DNA from: Balneolaceae bacterium
GTDB lineage: Bacteria > Bacteroidota > Rhodothermia > Balneolales > Balneolaceae
DNA: 9,352 bases
Direction of reading: 5' to 3'
Assembly (NCBI GenBank): GCA_007134665.1
Contig: SLKH01000159.1
Location: 1 to 9,352, forward strand
Within the stretch, counting starts at the first letter, position 1; the number at the start of each line of letters is the position of its first letter. Below the pieces are notes generated by a model. It was given only the letters and a program-made list of their open reading frames with translations, searched no databases and was not told the DNA's origin. The translations under genes were made by a program, and so were the position numbers. Below, in pieces: positions 6,615-9,352 of the stretch.

Positions 6615-7616
6615 TTATTCATCGGATGAAGGGAATTCATCCGATGAAGATTCCCGTGTCAACCGCTCCCACGTCCTATCAGAAAATTCCAGAAAGGGTT
6701 GTTTTTGGTGGAGCCAACCAAAATGAAGGCAATATGGTGTTGTAATCAGGTAATCTCCCTTACCCGGGATCAATGAAAAAGTTTTTATAAGTAGTTTTCT
6801 GAGCCAGTCAATTTTTAACCCCCTGAAATTATAAACTAACTGATCACTGTAATATGTACATTTCACGTTATGAAAGTCGGAGTCATAATCTGTATAGCTT
6901 TCAATGAAATCGAGCTGCGGACTGGTGTGTCCCTGCAGCCAGGGGTATATCGGCAGGTTTAGTTTAGACATTGCCATTGCCATACTCCATTCACATGATT
7001 CTTCTGAGCGCCCCTTCTCTTTCAGTCTGCTCTGGAAATGAGTTTCATCGATTCTTTGAAGAAATGAGGCGGCAAGTTCACATACTTCTCTGGTAACTAA
7101 TTCTTCCTTAGCATAGATCATACCTGTCTGAACACGGCTCAAATATGTTAAATCAAACCTATTGAGGGTGCGCTGACGCCGCTTTAACAGTATATCTTTC
7201 AATACTCCAATATGTTTCGGGCCTCCAAAAAAATTGTCGGAGGTCTGTATCCCGGTAATAGTAAATGGATGAACAGATAATGACGTCCAGAGGGGATCCG
7301 GGTCTTTACACCAGACAATGTCACTGTCCAGATAGAGATTTTTCTCAAAAGGCATATAGAGATGAACATTGTGTTTAAAACCGGTAATAGATGCATGTTC
7401 TTCTCTCAGGGGTACAAGCTTGTCAAATAATTTCTCCTGATTATGTTTTACCAGGTAATCAATATGCTCCCGGGTGCAAATAAGTGCCACCGGGCGTTTA
7501 CTGTCGTAACGCCTCAGGGTTACCGTACTGGCAACGGCGTGTTTGACATATTCTGGCTTGCCATAAGATGTATATATGTAGCCTTCCCCGGAAATCTCCT
7601 CTGATTTATTATTCAT
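6615..7616 (-). CDS. GT-A-type glycosyltransferase-like protein, 333 aa
   Basis: Probable cytoplasmic nucleotide-sugar-dependent glycosyltransferase of GT-A/GT8-like type. The first strand region is GYIYTSYGKPEYVKHAVAS (~12-30), with the order strand, substrate loop and helix typical of the fold. RRYDSKRPVALIC follows (~35-47), then LYLDSDIVW (94-102), whose DSD (97-99) is in the right place to bind the metal and sugar nucleotide. A later CEW (208-210) and LHFGW (297-301) fit C-terminal catalytic and metal-binding positions of such enzymes. No membrane segment or signal is visible. Donor, acceptor and exact family are not readable. The ATG at 7616 lies 8 bp after the MlaC-like gene, so both are probably on one transcript with the TolC-like gene. 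The last dozen residues are low-complexity SSSDEFPSSDE, made by a nearly duplicated 13-bp unit that runs up to the stop codon, which could be a small 3' extension of the gene. Confidence 0.75.
   Translation of the reverse strand: MNNKSEEISGEGYIYTSYGKPEYVKHAVASTVTLRRYDSKRPVALICTREHIDYLVKHNQEKLFDKLVPLREEHASITGFKHNVHLYMPFEKNLYLDSDIVWCKDPDPLWTSLSVHPFTITGIQTSDNFFGGPKHIGVLKDILLKRRQRTLNRFDLTYLSRVQTGMIYAKEELVTREVCELAASFLQRIDETHFQSRLKEKGRSEESCEWSMAMAMSKLNLPIYPWLQGHTSPQLDFIESYTDYDSDFHNVKCTYYSDQLVYNFRGLKIDWLRKLLIKTFSLIPGKGDYLITTPYCLHFGWLHQKQPFLEFSDRTWERLTRESSSDEFPSSDE
6618..6648. repeat. 13-bp arm inverted/direct repeat at the 3' end of the GT-A-like gene
   Basis: TTCATCGGATGAA (6618-6630) and TTCATCCGATGAA (6636-6648) are separated by GGGAA. 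They are exact reverse complements, and because each unit is itself palindromic around its central base they are also a one-mismatch direct repeat. The minus-strand transcript could form a strong 13-bp stem covering the last codons and ending just before the stop. No T-run follows on the minus strand, so it looks more like an mRNA 3' stabiliser or a binding site than an intrinsic terminator. Confidence 0.65.
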
Positions 7617-7624
7617 GTTCCAAT

Positions 7625-8221
7625 TTAAGTTCTTGCAGCACGTCTGCGCAAACTCTCAAGCAGGGCCTCAAAACCGCGTTGCCGGATAATACTTTGGAAT
7701 TGCCTGTTATATGACTCGGCCGTCGAGACTTCATCGATAATCATATCCGTAATTACCCATTCATCATTTTCTTTTTTCATCGCATAATCCACCGGTGTTC
7801 GAACATTCTCAAGCCTGGCAATGGTAGATACCCTGGCACTCCCGTTCTCAACTTCGATCTCTTCGTAGCTAACCTCTGCCCGGTAGATATCGAGCCTGTT
7901 GAGCGACTGATCCCTGATAATCGTTGCGAAAAGTGAGATAAATTCTTCACGTTCATCTTCACTGATTTCATCAAAAGTACTCCCAAGTGCATAGGCTGCC
8001 AACGATTCAAAATCGATGATATCATTAATCATACTTCGCAGCCGGTCGCGCTGATCCTGTGTATATTCGGTATCTTCCGGCCCGAGCAATTCCTTGATTT
8101 CATCATCTCTGGATTCAAGAAGAGTCCGAATTTCATCAGCTTCATTCTGACTTGCTTGTTCCGTAGTGAACCCGGAACTGATAAATGCAAAAATTGTAAA
8201 TAATAAGAGAATTCTGCTCAT
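7625..8221 (-). CDS. MlaC/Ttg2D-like periplasmic phospholipid-binding protein, 198 aa
   Basis: Periplasmic protein of the MlaC/Ttg2D (toluene-tolerance Ttg2) family, which carries phospholipids between the outer membrane and an inner-membrane Mla ABC complex; the hopanoid-linked HpnM proteins are relatives. A signal peptide is clear: basic start MSR, hydrophobic core to about residue 17, likely cleavage near 18-20 (SGFTT), with no lipobox cysteine. Family marks are DFESLAAYALG (70-80), the helix DEREEFISLFATIIRD, the strand EWVITDMIIDEVS (154-166) and YNRQFQSIIRQRG (171-183), followed by a basic helical tail. Length is typical. It sits 7 bp after the TolC-like gene and 8 bp before the GT-A-like gene. 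No MlaD, MlaE or MlaF is in the window; they may lie beyond the right edge or elsewhere. The family call is good; the cargo is not known. Confidence 0.85.
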   Translation of the reverse strand: MSRILLLFTIFAFISSGFTTEQASQNEADEIRTLLESRDDEIKELLGPEDTEYTQDQRDRLRSMINDIIDFESLAAYALGSTFDEISEDEREEFISLFATIIRDQSLNRLDIYRAEVSYEEIEVENGSARVSTIARLENVRTPVDYAMKKENDEWVITDMIIDEVSTAESYNRQFQSIIRQRGFEALLESLRRRAART

Positions 8222-8228
8222 GTCAATA

Positions 8229-9352
8229 TTAGTTTAAACTCAGGTTAGTAATGGGCAATCCGGATGCATGAAATAGAGCTGCTACTTTTTTATTCATTTC
8301 AAATATACTTTGTGTCAACTCTACACGTAATTCAAGTTCTTTTCTTACAGAATCGACCAAATCCTCCACATCGCCAAAACCATAGTCATAATTCAGTTGT
8401 TCATGCCGGACCCAATTTCTTGTGGTTCTCAGTGCATTCTCAAGCTGTTGCACCCTGGTTTCAGCAATAACAGCTTCCATATACTGTTCATTCAACTCAA
8501 GCATGATGCCGTCAGACAGGGCATTTCTCAAATCTTTAACCCGGTTATACTCTATACGTTCCCGTTCCACCCGGTTACGGATTGATGAAAAATTCAGGTT
8601 CTGCCTGATTCCAAATCCGACGGCTGCCGTTGCAAAGTTACTGTTGTTAATGATAAACGGATTGCTCTGGCGCGGACGGTTTGGAGTATTTGCATAACTC
8701 GCTGTAAGTCCGAGATATAATGATGGCAGATTTTGTGATTTAATTGCTTCTACAGAATGTTTATAGGCTTCAACCCCTGCCTCAACGCCCTGTAATTCAG
8801 GCCTTAAATCCATTGCCCGGGCCTGGTAAAAATCAAACGGTTCAATATCAAATGGTACCGGATCAAGAAATTCTTCCATCGGTTCATATACAACGGTTGG
8901 ATCGCCCATCGCATAGTTCCAGATACGCTGAATGCGTGCTATACTTTGTTGAACTTCAATTTTTTGTATTTCAAATTCCGATATGAATATCTCATATTCA
9001 AAAATATCCCTTTCACGCAGATCGGGATCATTCTCTTCCTGCATTCGATCAAGTTCCCTGCCAATCTGATTTACTGTCGATTCGGCATCAATCAAGATCC
9101 GCTCGACTTCCATCGCCAGCAGATAGCTGTAATAGAGTTCATACAACATCAGTTCAACACCTTTCTGTCTTGCTTCAAACTCTTTTTTTGCTGCCTGAGC
9201 TCCATATTCGGCTGCATTGATAGCACTGTTAATCGCTCCCCATGCAAAAAGCGGCTGTACCGCACTGATTTCAGCTCTTGTAAATATTGCCCAGTCTTCC
9301 CAATCGTTTTCAAGGTTCGGGTCAAGATAAAAATGCTCCCTTGGTAAATCAG
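8229..9352 (-). CDS. TolC-family outer-membrane channel protein, 5' end cut by window edge
   Basis: Outer-membrane efflux or export channel of the TolC type, which forms a trimeric tunnel for a periplasmic/inner-membrane transporter. The reading frame is open to the right edge, so a shorter version starting at the ATG at 9149 would be wrong. About 373 residues are visible; the signal peptide and first strands are missing. The visible part opens with SAVQPLFAWGAINSAINAAE (about 29-48), the classic TolC QPLF-x-G entry to the first long helix. It continues through a long coiled coil, then shows the second internal repeat, beginning RPELQGVEAGVEAYK and reaching LPSLYLGLTASY. After that come the outer-membrane strand region and a second coiled coil to the end (LFHASGLPITNLSLN). 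The repeated layout is the family hallmark. It is followed by the MlaC-like gene after 7 bp. The partner transporter is not identifiable here; the distant RND/MMPL gene may or may not use it. Confidence 0.85.
   Translation of the reverse strand, partial: DLPREHFYLDPNLENDWEDWAIFTRAEISAVQPLFAWGAINSAINAAEYGAQAAKKEFEARQKGVELMLYELYYSYLLAMEVERILIDAESTVNQIGRELDRMQEENDPDLRERDIFEYEIFISEFEIQKIEVQQSIARIQRIWNYAMGDPTVVYEPMEEFLDPVPFDIEPFDFYQARAMDLRPELQGVEAGVEAYKHSVEAIKSQNLPSLYLGLTASYANTPNRPRQSNPFIINNSNFATAAVGFGIRQNLNFSSIRNRVERERIEYNRVKDLRNALSDGIMLELNEQYMEAVIAETRVQQLENALRTTRNWVRHEQLNYDYGFGDVEDLVDSVRKELELRVELTQSIFEMNKKVAALFHASGLPITNLSLN

Noticed and set aside
9147..9149. ATG as the start of the TolC-like gene
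   Set aside because: The frame stays open to the window edge and the upstream translation contains the conserved QPLF-x-G region, so this is an internal Met.
1..9352. CRISPR array, tRNA, rRNA, transposase or phage genes
   Set aside because: No spaced direct repeats, cloverleaf sequence, rRNA-like sequence or recognisable mobile-element protein was seen; nearly all DNA is accounted for by eight envelope-type genes.

Overview
This 9.35 kb window looks like an ordinary chromosomal segment of a Gram-negative bacterium with moderately low GC. It carries a TolC-type outer-membrane protein, an MlaC-type periplasmic lipid-binding protein and a two-domain RND/MMPL exporter. Shine-Dalgarno sites are scarce, the few promoter-like elements resemble the Bacteroidota -7 pattern (TAnnTTTG), and the exported proteins are acidic. 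Together these suggest the Bacteroidota/Balneolota/Rhodothermota group, possibly a marine or halophilic Balneola-like organism. That placement is inference and no marker gene is present.

Layout. Seven of the eight genes lie on the minus strand. From right to left: a 5'-truncated TolC-family protein (runs off the right edge), an MlaC/Ttg2D-like protein and a GT-A-type glycosyltransferase-like protein sit 7-8 bp apart and look like one operon. A 168-bp intergenic region (6447-6614) follows, rich in dyad symmetry. Next come a small membrane-anchored protein with a WPFSIYPMFS motif and an HTTM-like multi-pass membrane protein, joined by a TGATG stop/start overlap. The HTTM-like gene converges, 10 bp stop to stop, with the only plus-strand gene, an integral membrane protein of possible flippase-like (LPG-synthase TM) type. 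That gene diverges, across 72 bp, from a GT4 glycosyltransferase. Last on the left is a large RND/MMPL (HpnN-like) transporter.

Theme. The genes fit cell-envelope work: lipid movement through the periplasm (RND/MMPL, MlaC-like, TolC-like), sugar transfer (GT4 and GT-A-like) and integral membrane proteins. No phage, transposase, CRISPR array, tRNA or rRNA was seen. The non-coding signals that stand out are the dyads at 6472-6545, a 13-bp-arm repeat at the 3' end of the GT-A-like gene, and a GC-rich palindrome at the convergent gene junction. I see no strong evidence for a wholly new system. The least characterised parts are the YPMFS/HTTM pair and the flippase-like protein paired with GT4.
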